A stretch of 64,000 nucleotides of DNA from Paenibacillus wynnii (GCF_030812855.1 NZ_JAUSTK010000015.1:52290-116289); one strand, 5' to 3'. Shown: positions 1-9,780, counted from the stretch's first letter. The notes: generated by a model not told the origin, from the sequence alone. Numbers and translations are program-made.

Positions 1-689
1 AGCTTTGGCAACTCGTACGGCTCTCTGCTCAACTGAGTAGCTACCTGTTCCAGATGATTTGTATAAATGTGCACATCTCCGCCAGACCATACAAACTCAC
101 CTACCTCAAGTCCTGTTTGCTGAGCAACCATATGAGTTAGGAGGGCATAGCTGGCAATATTGAAGGGTAGCCCCAAAAAGGTATCTACCGAACGCATTGT
201 TAACATGCAGGATAGCTTGCCGTCCGCTACATAAAATTGAAATACAAAGTGACAAGGCGGCAGCTTCATATTCTCAATTTCACCCACATTCCAAGCACTG
301 ACGATATGTCGGCGTGAATCGGGGTTATTTTTAATGGATTCAATCACATTCGAGATTTGATCAATATGGCGTCCATCTGCGCTTTCCCAAGCCCGCCACT
401 GTGAACCATATACCGGTCCAAGCTCCCCGTTCTCATCGGCCCATTCATCCCAAATGGAAACACCGTTAGCCTTGAGATAAGCAGTATTGGTCTCACCCTT
501 CAGGAACCATAACAACTCGTGAATAACTGATTTCAGATGAATACGCTTGGTTGTCATGAGCGGAAAACCCTTAGCCAGGTCAAACCTTAGCTGGCGGCCG
601 AACACGGATATTGTACCTGTTCCTGTACGGTCGCTTTTTGCAGTGCCGTGATCCAGTACATCCTGAAGTAATTCTAAATATTTGCGCAA
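1..689 (-). CDS. thyA: Thymidylate synthase, 3' end cut by window edge
   Basis: Makes dTMP from dUMP with 5,10-methylenetetrahydrofolate as carbon donor and reductant, in the cytoplasm. About 229 codons are present of the usual ~264; the C-terminus lies outside the window. I read the start as TTG at 689, nine bases after a GAGGGG site, giving [16 protein letters not shown] at the N-terminus. Visible landmarks are DRTGTGT near residue 20, the WRAWES region, the catalytic cysteine at about residue 146 in [17 protein letters not shown], and the substrate motif [13 protein letters not shown]. All are typical of the ThyA family. Nothing looks damaged. No folA is seen on this side; it may lie beyond the edge. 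Confidence 0.97.
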   Translation of the reverse strand, partial: MRKYLELLQDVLDHGTAKSDRTGTGTISVFGRQLRFDLAKGFPLMTTKRIHLKSVIHELLWFLKGETNTAYLKANGVSIWDEWADENGELGPVYGSQWRAWESADGRHIDQISNVIESIKNNPDSRRHIVSAWNVGEIENMKLPPCHFVFQFYVADGKLSCMLTMRSVDTFLGLPFNIASYALLTHMVAQQTGLEVGEFVWSGGDVHIYTNHLEQVATQLSREPYELPK

Positions 690-813
690 CAGACAACGCC
701 CCTCTATCCTTTTTTCTTCTACTAGTTTACCATGACCTTGCTGCCTTGTAACTTCCCAAACTGTAGAAAACAGCAAATCGAGCCATCTATGGGCATACAA
801 CCAGCTTATAGAA

Positions 814-861
814 AAACCCGAAGACTAGCACCTTTTAGAAAAAGTGTCGTCAATCGGGTTT
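814..861 (-). terminator. Rho-independent terminator of the ABC permease gene
   Basis: Read on the minus strand just after the permease stop, AAACCCG pairs with CGGGTTT, with further pairing (GACAC with GTG, GAC with GTC) inside, followed by a short T run. It ends the two-component/ABC transporter operon. The remaining bases between here and the thyA start show no gene. Confidence 0.75.
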
Positions 862-865
862 GCTT

Positions 866-3208
866 TTAATCCATAATTAGGCCGTAAACACTAATCTTCT
901 TTATTCGGCGGGCTACAAACATAGAAACCACATAAGCAACCACGATGATCGCAACACACAACAGCAGTACCTGAGGTAAGCTGACAGCAAGCTCAATATT
1001 ATAAATACCTAGACTGGAAAGCAGAAGTACAAACACCGTATCCGAGTAAAAGTATCCAAGCAAACTTCCTGCCATTACCCCAACAGTTATAACAGGCAGA
1101 AGACTGAACGTAATCTGAGTCATCAAATTGAAGGTGGTATAACCCATTCCCTTGAGAATGCCGAATTCTTTTTTCCGCTTTAGAATTAAGGTTTTGATTA
1201 CCAGGTATAGAATCAAACTGACCACAATCATCGTCACCACCGTAATAACTGCTGTCATGGAAGATACGGCTGAACTGAAGGTGCTGAGCGTACTTTCCAG
1301 CATTTCTTGAATGTTCGTTACATCCCATTGTCCAGGAAACCTCTTCTCTAGCTCCTGAATAAATGCATTTAGATCTGCCCCTTCTTTCATATATACGTTG
1401 AGCGAACTAGGTGCGAAATCAGGGACCATCCTTTTCACACCCTCTTCGGTCATTGTTGCCACCATTCCAAGCTGATTGATCTGTTGGCTCAGTCCTGATA
1501 TCAGGTAGCTTTCAGTAACATTATTAGTGGTAATCATAACCTCGTCACCGATATTTTTACCTACTAGCTTTGAAATAATCCCCGAAATGGCGATTTCGTT
1601 CTCATACTTTGGCTGCCTGCCTTTATAAACAGTCTGAGTCTCCATCTTGTCAAAATCATCCGAAACTTTTAGCAAAAAGCTGGTATCCTGAATGGAAGCG
1701 ACCTTGCTATCGAGCAGAGACGTCTTCTTAACCCCCTCCATGCTTTCCACTTCAGCAATCAAATCCGGCTTCACCATACCGCTTTTCAATATTAGCATCA
1801 AGCTGCTCTGCTCTAAACCTACAAGTCTTAGAATAGCTTTGGTATCTCCAGAGAAGTTAAAATTGAGGATGGAGCAGGAAATACAGGAAAAGGTCAGTCC
1901 CGCTACAATAATCACAATCATTATATTCTGTTTCGTCTGCCTAATTAATGATTTCAAGCTTAAGGCAAACTGAAGGCTAAGACGCGAATGTTCCAGAGGA
2001 ATCCGATTTCTTGTAAAATTATGAGTCAATATTCCACTCTGCAGAGCCGCAATCGGTGTGATTGTCCGAATCCGCTTACTTGAAAGATGAACTATAAGTA
2101 GAACCATTCCCATGATGATCGACAAGCTAAGCAGTGCACTCAACATTCCAAATGAAGCCGGCCATATCAAACCTACAGAAGCGGAAATCAGATTGCCGGC
2201 AAATGGCATTACCAAAGCGGATACAGCGATCCCCGGTATTACAGCAGCTAAAGAAATGGAGGTGAATTGCAGTAATAGCGCACCTATAATCTGCAATGAT
2301 GTATATCCGTTCGCCTTTAATACACCAATATTAAGCAGATTATCTTCAATATGGTCCAAGACCTGAAAGCGGATGACTATGAGCGAGATCACGACCATAA
2401 TCAGGGCGAAGGCAATAAGGACAGCTGTCAAAATACTGACAAATATACGATTACCTGTAATGCCAGATTCCGCACTCATCACTGAAAACATACTACGGGT
2501 ACCTGAAGCGGAAAGTTGATCTCCCAGCGATTGGCTCAACTTTTCAACTTGGGTGCTGTCGGTCAAATTCACTGATAAAAGATTGTAATGGGCCTCTTTT
2601 CCAATCTGTTCATCTAATTCCTTATACGCCTTATCCGGCAAAAACACCTTTAATGACCCGTTATTAAAGGTTCCTAATATCGGCTCCTCAATAAAGCCTC
2701 CGATTTTATAGGCATAATCTTTTTTCTCATAGGAAAATGAATAGCTATCACCAAGATTGTAGCCTGCGCTAATGTGGAACATATACGGCAAAAAAATCAT
2801 ATCTGGAGTTATACTTTCTAGCTGAACGGTTGTTTTAAAAGGAGCCATATTCCTTTGCTGATCCACATTTAGAATCAGAATCGTAGAGGATGTGTCGCTC
2901 AGTCCGTACTTCATCTTAGCCTCGGACAGCAGAAGTACGGGTTCATTCTCCCATTTGTCAGTATACGGATAGCTTTCTATAAGAGATTCATACTCCTTCA
3001 GATGCTCGTCAGTTGCAAAGTAGGAGATCAAATCCGGTGTTTGCAGCTCAGTCATTTTGTCTTCCTGAAAGGAATTAAGCTTTAAGGTAACCGACAACCC
3101 AATATTCAGCAGCAATACAGCCAGCAGGATCAAAAGTGACAGAGTAGCTGTGGAGCTTTTTCTTTTACGGATGTTGGACCAGGCGAGTTTACCCTGAACG
3201 CTGCTCAT
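866..3208 (-). CDS. ABC transporter permease with two FtsX domains
   Basis: Membrane subunit of a MacB-like ABC system, about 780 residues. One membrane segment lies near residues 18-42, followed by a large extracytoplasmic domain (about 45-250), three membrane segments (about 255-380), a second membrane entry near 430, another extracytoplasmic domain, and three C-terminal segments (about 655-780). This is the duplicated FtsX arrangement of Firmicute permeases that export peptides or lipids or confer resistance. An ATG at 3208 follows GGGGTGG by five bases; a GTG at 3217 is possible and would overlap the ATPase stop. The gene is directly coupled to its ATPase and downstream of a sensor kinase pair, so it is probably the target of that pair. 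The substrate cannot be read from sequence; antimicrobial peptide export or sensing is one possibility. Confidence 0.88.
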   Translation of the reverse strand: MSSVQGKLAWSNIRKRKSSTATLSLLILLAVLLLNIGLSVTLKLNSFQEDKMTELQTPDLISYFATDEHLKEYESLIESYPYTDKWENEPVLLLSEAKMKYGLSDTSSTILILNVDQQRNMAPFKTTVQLESITPDMIFLPYMFHISAGYNLGDSYSFSYEKKDYAYKIGGFIEEPILGTFNNGSLKVFLPDKAYKELDEQIGKEAHYNLLSVNLTDSTQVEKLSQSLGDQLSASGTRSMFSVMSAESGITGNRIFVSILTAVLIAFALIMVVISLIVIRFQVLDHIEDNLLNIGVLKANGYTSLQIIGALLLQFTSISLAAVIPGIAVSALVMPFAGNLISASVGLIWPASFGMLSALLSLSIIMGMVLLIVHLSSKRIRTITPIAALQSGILTHNFTRNRIPLEHSRLSLQFALSLKSLIRQTKQNIMIVIIVAGLTFSCISCSILNFNFSGDTKAILRLVGLEQSSLMLILKSGMVKPDLIAEVESMEGVKKTSLLDSKVASIQDTSFLLKVSDDFDKMETQTVYKGRQPKYENEIAISGIISKLVGKNIGDEVMITTNNVTESYLISGLSQQINQLGMVATMTEEGVKRMVPDFAPSSLNVYMKEGADLNAFIQELEKRFPGQWDVTNIQEMLESTLSTFSSAVSSMTAVITVVTMIVVSLILYLVIKTLILKRKKEFGILKGMGYTTFNLMTQITFSLLPVITVGVMAGSLLGYFYSDTVFVLLLSSLGIYNIELAVSLPQVLLLCVAIIVVAYVVSMFVARRIKKISVYGLIMD

Positions 3209-3210
3209 TC

Positions 3211-3984
3211 CTACCACCCCAACTCTGCTAAAAAGGATTGTAACTGCTTCTGCCGCTCCGGCCCGCTATCCTCACTATACGGGGTGAGATGAAGCTCTCC
3301 TACCATAACGCCATCCCGTAGATAGAGAATTCGGTTGCCTCTTAAAGCAGTTTTTACATCATGAGTCACTAATATGATGCTCTGTCCACGCTTATTCACC
3401 TCTGTTAGGACACCAAGTACACTTGCTCCCGAGGCACTGTTGAGTGCTCCCGTTGGCTCATCAGCGAACACTGCTTTAGGGCTGTTAATTAATGCTCGGA
3501 CAATTCCTGCACGCTGGGCCTCTCCCCCTGAGATTTGAGCCGGGAACTTACCCCATAGGGATGCATCCAGTCCTACCTCGCTTAGTAACTTCTTGGCCTT
3601 TGCGATCGCCTGAGTCCTATCCTTTTGCACCAGATATGCACTGGATAACACATTGTCGAGAACACTCATAGTGTCAAGCAGATGGATTTGTTGAAAAACG
3701 AACCCACAATTTTTCCGCCGAAATATGGCTAGCTGATCATTGCTTAATCCGGTGATCTCCTGTCCCTCAAAAAAAATATCTCCTAGTGTCGGTTTATCCA
3801 TACCGGAAATCGCGTAAAGCAGAGTGGATTTACCTGAACCGGAGCTGCCCATGATGACAGTGAAATCTCCTTTGTAAAGAGTCATATCCAGATTCTTCAG
3901 CACATGCTGCTGAACACCTCCATGCGAGAAGGTTTTTCCGAGCTTATTGGTTTGCATCAGCACTTCTTTATTTGAATCATTCAT
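3211..3984 (-). CDS. ABC transporter ATP-binding protein, MacB/LolD type
   Basis: Cytoplasmic ATPase that powers the FtsX-type permease encoded immediately after it. Walker A is GSSGSGKST, the Q-loop is FVFQQ, the signature ISGGEAQRAGIVRAL is a slightly altered LSGGQ, Walker B is AVFADEPT, and the switch histidine is in LVTHD. Length (about 257 residues) fits the family. I chose the ATG at 3984 because GGAGTG lies about eight bases upstream; an ATG at 3999 overlaps that site. The gene follows a 143-base gap after the histidine kinase stop, so it may have its own promoter as well as readthrough from the two-component genes. Confidence 0.92.
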   Translation of the reverse strand: MNDSNKEVLMQTNKLGKTFSHGGVQQHVLKNLDMTLYKGDFTVIMGSSGSGKSTLLYAISGMDKPTLGDIFFEGQEITGLSNDQLAIFRRKNCGFVFQQIHLLDTMSVLDNVLSSAYLVQKDRTQAIAKAKKLLSEVGLDASLWGKFPAQISGGEAQRAGIVRALINSPKAVFADEPTGALNSASGASVLGVLTEVNKRGQSIILVTHDVKTALRGNRILYLRDGVMVGELHLTPYSEDSGPERQKQLQSFLAELGW

Positions 3985-4127
3985 AGAAGAACACTCCATT
4001 TACGTCATTCTCATTATTCGGCAACCATTCTGCCAGTTTAATAATGGATGCAACCGATACTTGCGATTGCAATCCTATCGTACGACGAATGTTCTTAACG
4101 TGTCTTTGTGCGATCCTTAACGATTTC

Positions 4128-5396
4128 TTAACTTTTACCGGCGAGCGGGATCAACAGTTTCATTGTAAAACCATCCTGACGGTTAATGCCTATCATATCA
4201 CCTTGCATCTTCCGCAGCATGTACCGCGAAATATAGAGTCCAAGTCCCGAACCGCTCTGGGCTCCAACCCTACTTCCCCTAAAAAACTTATTGAACAGCA
4301 GCGGCAACTCTTCATCAGGAACTCCGGGTCCATAATCCATAATATCTACCTCTAGAAAACCCTCTCTAATCTCAGAGATGATATCGATGGAGGTTCTGGC
4401 GTATTTCAATGAATTATTCACTACGTTATCGATAACCTGCTGCAGGCGTAAGGAATCTACAGATATAATGCACTCCGGTATGGTTCCAACCTTAATATGT
4501 TCATAATAATTGGCATTGCTAATAACAGCGTCCAGTAGACTACTTAACTCATCTGTTACATTTACCTGCAATTCATTCAGTTCCTCCATGGTGGCGTGGA
4601 ACATGTCCGTCACTAAATGATCAATCTGATCGGCTTTGGAATAGAGCGTGTTCAACTGACGGCTGTTCTTCTCATCCGTAGTCTTAAGGAGCATCAGCTC
4701 TGTGATGGCCTTGATTGAGGACACCGGCGTTCTGATATCATGGCTAAGGGTGGCGACTAGCTCCTTCTTGCTCTTGTTAGCCAAATATTCGTTGTGCCGC
4801 GCTGCTGCCAATTCTTCTCTCATCATGTCAAAACTCTCGGTAAATGCACCAAACATATGATTGTGATCCATCTCAAGGGGGATATTTAGATCTCCCTTAG
4901 CAATATGTCTTGCGAATAGCTGCATTTTACGAAACGGCCGGAAGATGGTTCGATCCAAATATAGAATAAAAACGAGACAGAGCAGGAACAACATTGCGAT
5001 GGATGCCGCAAAAACAAGCGAAAATTGCTGCTTCAACTTCAAAAAAACGTTGTTATAATCATTATTTATAATCACTTTCCCTACGTGCTGATCATCCACG
5101 ACTATGTCGATCAAGGTATCACGATTATTAATCGCCTCATTGACTGTGACAGCAATTCCAGTCTTCGTTTGATACAAAAGGGTTCCTGATGCATCAATGA
5201 TTGCGAAATCATAAGGGGTATTACCATATTCATTCCCTTTCAAAGCTCCCCAGTTCTGCACTGTAAGCTTTACAATACCATTGATAGCAATCCTATCGGT
5301 TGAGGCCCCTTCCTTCACATTCAAAAGCAGGAGCAAATAGGCAGTACTTGTAGCCAGAACCGCAATTAGCAGAACAATCAGCAGTTTCTTCAGCAT
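4128..5396 (-). CDS. Sensor histidine kinase with HAMP domain
   Basis: Membrane sensor that autophosphorylates and passes phosphate to the adjacent regulator. Membrane segments lie at about residues 4-27 and 130-150 and enclose a roughly 100-residue extracytoplasmic sensing domain. HAMP follows (about 150-205), then the HisKA box with the phospho-accepting histidine in LSHDIRTPVSS (about 219), then an HATPase domain with N-box VIDNVVNNSLKYA, G1 MDYGPGVPDEE and G2 GSGLGLYIS. The long outer loop makes it unlike the short-loop BceS kinases normally paired with peptide-sensing ABC systems, although an ABC transporter lies directly downstream. The start is two bases beyond the regulator stop, so the pair is co-translated. 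Confidence 0.94.
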   Translation of the reverse strand: MLKKLLIVLLIAVLATSTAYLLLLLNVKEGASTDRIAINGIVKLTVQNWGALKGNEYGNTPYDFAIIDASGTLLYQTKTGIAVTVNEAINNRDTLIDIVVDDQHVGKVIINNDYNNVFLKLKQQFSLVFAASIAMLFLLCLVFILYLDRTIFRPFRKMQLFARHIAKGDLNIPLEMDHNHMFGAFTESFDMMREELAAARHNEYLANKSKKELVATLSHDIRTPVSSIKAITELMLLKTTDEKNSRQLNTLYSKADQIDHLVTDMFHATMEELNELQVNVTDELSSLLDAVISNANYYEHIKVGTIPECIISVDSLRLQQVIDNVVNNSLKYARTSIDIISEIREGFLEVDIMDYGPGVPDEELPLLFNKFFRGSRVGAQSGSGLGLYISRYMLRKMQGDMIGINRQDGFTMKLLIPLAGKS

Positions 5397-5398
5397 CG

Positions 5399-6082
5399 TT
5401 ATTTATCCTCAAAGGCATAGCCGATGCCCCATATCGTTTTTATGTATTGGGGATCGTTGGGATTGTGCTCGATCTTTTCACGCAGATGCCGGATATGTAC
5501 GTTTAATGTGCCGTCTCCTGCGAATACATCACCCCATACCGCAGTAAATAACTCTTCTTTGGGAATCACCCTATTTTTGTTGAGGATGAAATAATTGATT
5601 AATTTATATTCCATTGTTTTCAGCTTGAGAGGCACACCGTTCAGACTTGCTCTTCGCAGGTCCGGATTAATCTGTACAGGGCCACCTTGAATGAGTGCGG
5701 GCTCGGTCAAGGCTTCATTGCCGCAACGTTTCAGTACAGCCTTGACTTTAGCAAGCAACACCCTAAGTGTGTAGGGCTTATTAATATAGTCATCTCCACC
5801 AATATCAAGAGCAATGAGAACGTCATCCTCACTGGAGCGAGCACTTATGAACAAAATAGGAATACCTGTAGTTTGCCGAAGCTCCTTGCATAACTGAAAG
5901 CCCGATTCTCCGCCCAGATTGATGTCAAGCAGGAGCATAGACACAGTATTCTCCCGCAAAAATTCCCGACATGCCTCAGCGCTTGTAACAAAAGCCGACT
6001 TAACATCAAACAGATTGAAATATTCACAGGTCGTCTCCGCCAGCTCGATTTCATCATCCACAATCAAACAGTCATATCTCAT
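5399..6082 (-). CDS. OmpR/PhoB-family response regulator
   Basis: DNA-binding regulator of the adjacent kinase. The receiver domain (1-115) has the acidic pair DDE near residue 9, the phospho-acceptor aspartate in MLLLDINLGG, the switch threonine/serine in FISARSS and the lysine in INKPY. A winged helix follows (about 130-227) with GDGTLNVHIRHLREKIE and the terminal IKTIWGIGYAF wing. The start is supported by GTGGAGA upstream. It leads the operon: regulator, kinase, ABC ATPase, permease. The likely target is the transporter promoter, by analogy with similar Firmicute loci; this is inference. Confidence 0.95.
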   Translation of the reverse strand: MRYDCLIVDDEIELAETTCEYFNLFDVKSAFVTSAEACREFLRENTVSMLLLDINLGGESGFQLCKELRQTTGIPILFISARSSEDDVLIALDIGGDDYINKPYTLRVLLAKVKAVLKRCGNEALTEPALIQGGPVQINPDLRRASLNGVPLKLKTMEYKLINYFILNKNRVIPKEELFTAVWGDVFAGDGTLNVHIRHLREKIEHNPNDPQYIKTIWGIGYAFEDK

Positions 6083-6148
6083 TTATTGTCTCCACTTCAA
6101 GGGTTAATGTGATCTCTCTACTATGAGGACCATTCTACAGCAAATTAA

Positions 6149-6193
6149 AAAGGCTGTCCTCTATCCTCTTTGGATGATTATGGAGCAGCCTTT
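6149..6193. other. Inverted repeat upstream of the two-component operon
   Basis: AAAGGCTG and CAGCCTTT face each other across about 29 bases. Read on the minus strand the right-hand arm is followed by TTTTTAATTT, so it resembles a terminator or attenuator in the leader of the response regulator gene. No minus-strand gene ends nearby, so an attenuator or regulatory hairpin is as likely as a terminator. Confidence 0.4.
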
Positions 6194-6276
6194 CATGAAT
6201 GAAGAGATCAGATCATAAGCAAAATAAAGATCGTATCGTATTCGAACAAATTCAGTTGAAAAGGTGGTGAGTAAGT

Positions 6277-6441
6277 ATGCAATGGATGCGATTCTTAATG
6301 AGAGGTTTAACTAATCGAAGAACTGTTATGTCTATATTGGCCTTAGGAGTTGGAACAGCTGCCTATAGCATGTCACGGCGGCGTAATTTCAACGGAAAGA
6401 TCCGGCGTCAGATGATGCAGCCTATCCGAAGAATCTTCTAA
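6277..6441 (+). CDS. YrzQ-like (DUF3918) small membrane-anchored basic protein
   Basis: A 54-residue protein starting nine bases after AAGGTGG. A short hydrophobic stretch (about residues 17-32, with LALGVGTAAYSM) is followed by a strongly basic tail with SRRRNF and PIRRIF at the end. The pattern of a small helix plus RRR-rich tail matches the DUF3918/YrzQ family of Bacillales, whose function is unknown. It stands alone between the divergent two-component operon and the alpha/beta hydrolase gene. The family assignment is by eye. Confidence 0.65.
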   Translation: MQWMRFLMRGLTNRRTVMSILALGVGTAAYSMSRRRNFNGKIRRQMMQPIRRIF

Positions 6442-6499
6442 ATACACATTTGGTTTGATTGGAATAAATAGGGTTAAGGTGAAGAAGGTGAGGGATCAA

Positions 6500-7276
6500 A
6501 TGTCCCAAATCTATATAAATGGATACAGCATGTATTACACGGATCGCGGGCAAGGAACTGCGATCCTTTTCATCCATCCTCCTGTGTTAACAAGCTTGAA
6601 TTTTCAATATCAGATTCAGGAACTGTCTGGGAAATTTCGAACGGTTTCTTTTGATATACGAGGCCATGGTAGAAGCGAAGCTTCAAAAAAAGAAATTACC
6701 TATCCGCTAATTGTTGAGGATATCCGTCAGTTGATGGATGAGTTGAAGATCGAAAAAGTATTTTTGTGCGGTTACTCGACTGGCGGATCGGTTGTACTCG
6801 AGTTTTTGTTAACTTATCCCGATCGGGCATCAGGAGGTATTGTGATCGGTGGCATGTCGGAAGTAAGCAACAGTAGGTTAAGAAATAAAATATTGCTCGG
6901 GCGCATCTTATCCAAATTTGGCGCAGTCGGTACGATTGCCCTATCCGTTGCTTGGTCCCAAGCGAATAAAAAGCTGTCCTTGTTTCGGTCATTGTTTAAC
7001 GATGCCAAAAAAGGAAACACCAAAAACGCCGAGCAGTATTATCAATATAGTTTGCATTACAACTGTACCGCACATTTGGGCAATATACATCTACCCGTCT
7101 TGCTGGTTTACGGAGAGAAGGACACACTGTTTCATCCATACGCCCAGCTACTGCATCAACGACTGCCTAAGAGTGAACTTGTTTTTGTCAAAAATACCAA
7201 ACATCAGATACCGACGAAAGCTTCAGCCAAATTAAACGAACTGATTGAGCAGTTTGTTCATAGCTGCAGCCAATAA
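6500..7276 (+). CDS. Alpha/beta hydrolase
   Basis: Predicted serine hydrolase of about 258 residues. The cap-less core shows the oxyanion HPP motif in LFIHPP, DIRGHGRSE before the nucleophile elbow, the nucleophile serine in GYSTGG, an acid in YGEKD and a C-terminal histidine in NTKHQIP, so the triad is complete. The substrate cannot be predicted; esterase, lactonase or haloperoxidase-like activity are all possible. ATG 6500 is preferred because GGTGAGG lies upstream; an earlier ATG at 6455 lacks a comparable site. It converges with the phosphodiesterase gene 13 bases beyond its end, with no obvious terminator between them. Confidence 0.9.
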   Translation: MSQIYINGYSMYYTDRGQGTAILFIHPPVLTSLNFQYQIQELSGKFRTVSFDIRGHGRSEASKKEITYPLIVEDIRQLMDELKIEKVFLCGYSTGGSVVLEFLLTYPDRASGGIVIGGMSEVSNSRLRNKILLGRILSKFGAVGTIALSVAWSQANKKLSLFRSLFNDAKKGNTKNAEQYYQYSLHYNCTAHLGNIHLPVLLVYGEKDTLFHPYAQLLHQRLPKSELVFVKNTKHQIPTKASAKLNELIEQFVHSCSQ

Positions 7277-7289
7277 TATAAGAAACCCT

Positions 7290-8885
7290 TTATTGAGCTT
7301 TCATTGTCAAAAGGTCAAGCAAATAAGCTTTTAAATCAACAATCCTTAAATATTTTGGTTTTTGATTCGTTCCGCTAATGATTAGGGGAACAAGTGATTC
7401 TGTTTTACGAATGGAACCGTGAGCACCACCGTTTATATGGGTGGGGGAGCTTCTATCCACTAATTCATATCCTGGTTTTGCCGTGACTACCAAAAATTTA
7501 CCTTGGTGCGAATGAAGTGCCCCTGACAATCGCTGCAATACATCGGGATACTGACCGTAATCCAACAAATGAGCAGCAGCATTGACCTTGATATCCAACA
7601 CTTCGCTGTCCTGTTCAACCGTCCACGATTGTTTGTAAGAATCGGTAAGATTTCCCGACGCTTTATACTTGAGCTGCTTGGCTGTTGATCCTTGGATTGC
7701 GTATATCCATTCCTTTTCTTTCCATGCGATAAAATCAATCCTCGGATCTTTTTTCAATACATTTGCCACATCTTTAAGCGAACGATCCGCTTTTAATGTG
7801 TACACATAGGCCAATGTTTCATTGACGGCGAGAATGATTTCAGTTTCCTTGGATACATTTTCACCGGGTCGTAAAACTCGGTCAGCTCCCAACATAGAGG
7901 GCAGATCAATAACCGGATTTTGTCCAGCAGGCAGGACTTTGGTCATTCCACTGTCCCCTACAATGATAATAATCGCGTCTTTTATTGCTTTTTCCGGAGA
8001 ACCAAATGTTTGCAACAAAGCTTGAAGCTGCTTATCTAATTCTTTGACCCCATTCATTTCGGTGGGGCCTTTCTTGTGTAACTTTTTATCTAAATCGGGT
8101 AGATACACATACAAAAAATCCGGCAATTTTTTAGCTTTAATCAAATATTTAACGGCCTCTAAAGCGAAGCTATTATTAATTCCCAATCGGTTCGTAGGAC
8201 CATCGCGTAAATTTTCAATCCCTTCAAACGGATTAGATAATGAACCTAAGGACAATAAATCCGGTCCTTTCACTTGTAATTTTTTCGGTAAGGTAGTAGG
8301 CCCTTGAATCCATTCAGGAATCGACAACGTATGATCGGATGCCCCTCTGTAAATCAAGCCGTTAATTGAACCAGACTTTAACCCATGCCGCGCTAAATCC
8401 TCATAGATCGTGGGCAAATTCGGGTTTAAGTGACTCCCATTCAAATGGATCAGTGCATTGGCTAGAACCGGACTAATACCGTGTCTAAGCACTTCCATTG
8501 GTCCTGTTCCGTAATTGATTATTTTCTTGTTCTCTGCAGAATACCAGGTCAGACCTGGAACATGGTGAACATCCGGGTATTTACCGGTAAGCAGTGAGCT
8601 GTCGATTGTGACGGACATCGTGGGAAAAGAACTGACTAGGTCTTTATAATATTGCCCATGTTGGATTAGGAATTGAAAAGCGGGAAGTTTTTGCTCCTTA
8701 ATTCCTTGGTCGATTGCCTGAGACATTAAAGAATCTGCCACCAATAAAATTACTTTTTTTCTATTCTCTCCGTTAGCGGATTTTATTTGCAGCAAATCTT
8801 GTTCTCTAGGTTTCTGATTCTGGCATCCACAAATCAGAATCAATGTAAAGATCGCCGGTAAAATTCGATTCCCTTTTTTCCGCAT
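7290..8885 (-). CDS. Lipoprotein, alkaline-phosphatase-superfamily phosphodiesterase
   Basis: A 531-residue surface lipoprotein: the signal peptide ends in a lipobox (LICGC), so Cys about 21 is lipidated. The fold is type I phosphodiesterase/nucleotide pyrophosphatase. The first metal aspartate is in LLVADSLM, the candidate nucleophile threonine is in SFPTMSVTIDS, a second metal pair is in LPDLDKKLHKKG, and the last histidine is in THINGGAHGS. The usual DHG metal motif reads GDSGM, so one histidine ligand appears to be missing. It may hydrolyse phosphodiesters of nucleotides, lipids or teichoic-type polymers outside the cell; the substrate is unknown. The gene is monocistronic or follows fetB. 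Confidence 0.82.
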   Translation of the reverse strand: MRKKGNRILPAIFTLILICGCQNQKPREQDLLQIKSANGENRKKVILLVADSLMSQAIDQGIKEQKLPAFQFLIQHGQYYKDLVSSFPTMSVTIDSSLLTGKYPDVHHVPGLTWYSAENKKIINYGTGPMEVLRHGISPVLANALIHLNGSHLNPNLPTIYEDLARHGLKSGSINGLIYRGASDHTLSIPEWIQGPTTLPKKLQVKGPDLLSLGSLSNPFEGIENLRDGPTNRLGINNSFALEAVKYLIKAKKLPDFLYVYLPDLDKKLHKKGPTEMNGVKELDKQLQALLQTFGSPEKAIKDAIIIIVGDSGMTKVLPAGQNPVIDLPSMLGADRVLRPGENVSKETEIILAVNETLAYVYTLKADRSLKDVANVLKKDPRIDFIAWKEKEWIYAIQGSTAKQLKYKASGNLTDSYKQSWTVEQDSEVLDIKVNAAAHLLDYGQYPDVLQRLSGALHSHQGKFLVVTAKPGYELVDRSSPTHINGGAHGSIRKTESLVPLIISGTNQKPKYLRIVDLKAYLLDLLTMKAQ

Positions 8886-8976
8886 GACAGTTCACCTTCT
8901 TTTATATACATTTTGTCGCGGAAATACAAATGTTATCCAAGGGATTATTTGTAAAAAATCCGACCCATGATTCCAC

Positions 8977-9780
8977 TCAGCGTTGAATTTTTCCTGATCC
9001 CTCTAAATCAAGCTGACTTCGGTGGTTAAAGAATGTCCGATACCCTAGCTGCACGAAGAGGATCACGGAAAGTGAAACACTCCCGACAATTCCCAGCATG
9101 ATGGCAATTTGATATTCCACAGCTACGATTGGAGATGTCCCTGACAAAATTTGTCCCGTCATCATTCCTGGTAAAAACACGATACCCATACCAACCATTG
9201 AATTAATAGTGGGCAGCATGGCAGAATCAAATGCCTGATTCACAATATTCCGTGCCGCTGCTTTCGGCTTTGCGCCGAGCATGAGTGCAGCTTCCACTTT
9301 ATCCTTTTGAATGTGCATACCTTCGATCAGGGAATTCACACCTAGGGCAATTCCTGTCATCGAATTGCCAACGATCATACCGGCAATTGGGATGACATAT
9401 CGGGGTTCGTACCAAGGTTCAAGTTGCAATACAATGAATATAAAAAAGATGAGGCTGACCAAAATGCCTGAAGTCATCGAAAAAGCAATAATTCGTTTCA
9501 TAGCATAGGACAAATTCCCTTTTGCTCGTTTGATGATCGTGCGGATGGAGAAAGCAAGCATCGTTGCCACAAGCAGCAAAGTATAAACAGGATGCGTGTA
9601 TTTAAAAACATAAACCAGTAAATATCCAACCAGAATTAATTGTAGGGTCATCCGAATAGAAGCAATGAATATTTCCTTTTCGCGCGGGATACCTCTAATT
9701 CGAACGATCACAACCAATATAAGCACGAACAAGTATGCTGCGAACAGTTGCCAAAATAACAAATCAATCGTTCCGTTCAC
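8977..9780 (-). CDS. fetB: FetB-like (UPF0014) ABC transporter permease
   Basis: Membrane subunit of the FetAB exporter family, which in Escherichia coli exports iron and protects against oxidative stress. The protein has about seven hydrophobic segments and the family signature region GMGIVFLPGMMTGQILSG around residue 190. A GTG start at 9780 is decided by GGGAGGG six bases upstream, giving about 267 residues; an upstream ATG at 9813 is less likely. The 17-base overlap with the ATPase gene implies translational coupling. It lies in an operon with a PadR-type repressor, so the transported ion or compound may also be the inducer. Iron export is known only for the E. coli homolog. Confidence 0.85.
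   Translation of the reverse strand: MNGTIDLLFWQLFAAYLFVLILVVIVRIRGIPREKEIFIASIRMTLQLILVGYLLVYVFKYTHPVYTLLLVATMLAFSIRTIIKRAKGNLSYAMKRIIAFSMTSGILVSLIFFIFIVLQLEPWYEPRYVIPIAGMIVGNSMTGIALGVNSLIEGMHIQKDKVEAALMLGAKPKAAARNIVNQAFDSAMLPTINSMVGMGIVFLPGMMTGQILSGTSPIVAVEYQIAIMLGIVGSVSLSVILFVQLGYRTFFNHRSQLDLEGSGKIQR

Noticed and set aside
6918..7235. A 105-codon frame within the alpha/beta hydrolase gene
   Set aside because: It overlaps fully with a gene that has a complete catalytic triad and has no start signal of its own.
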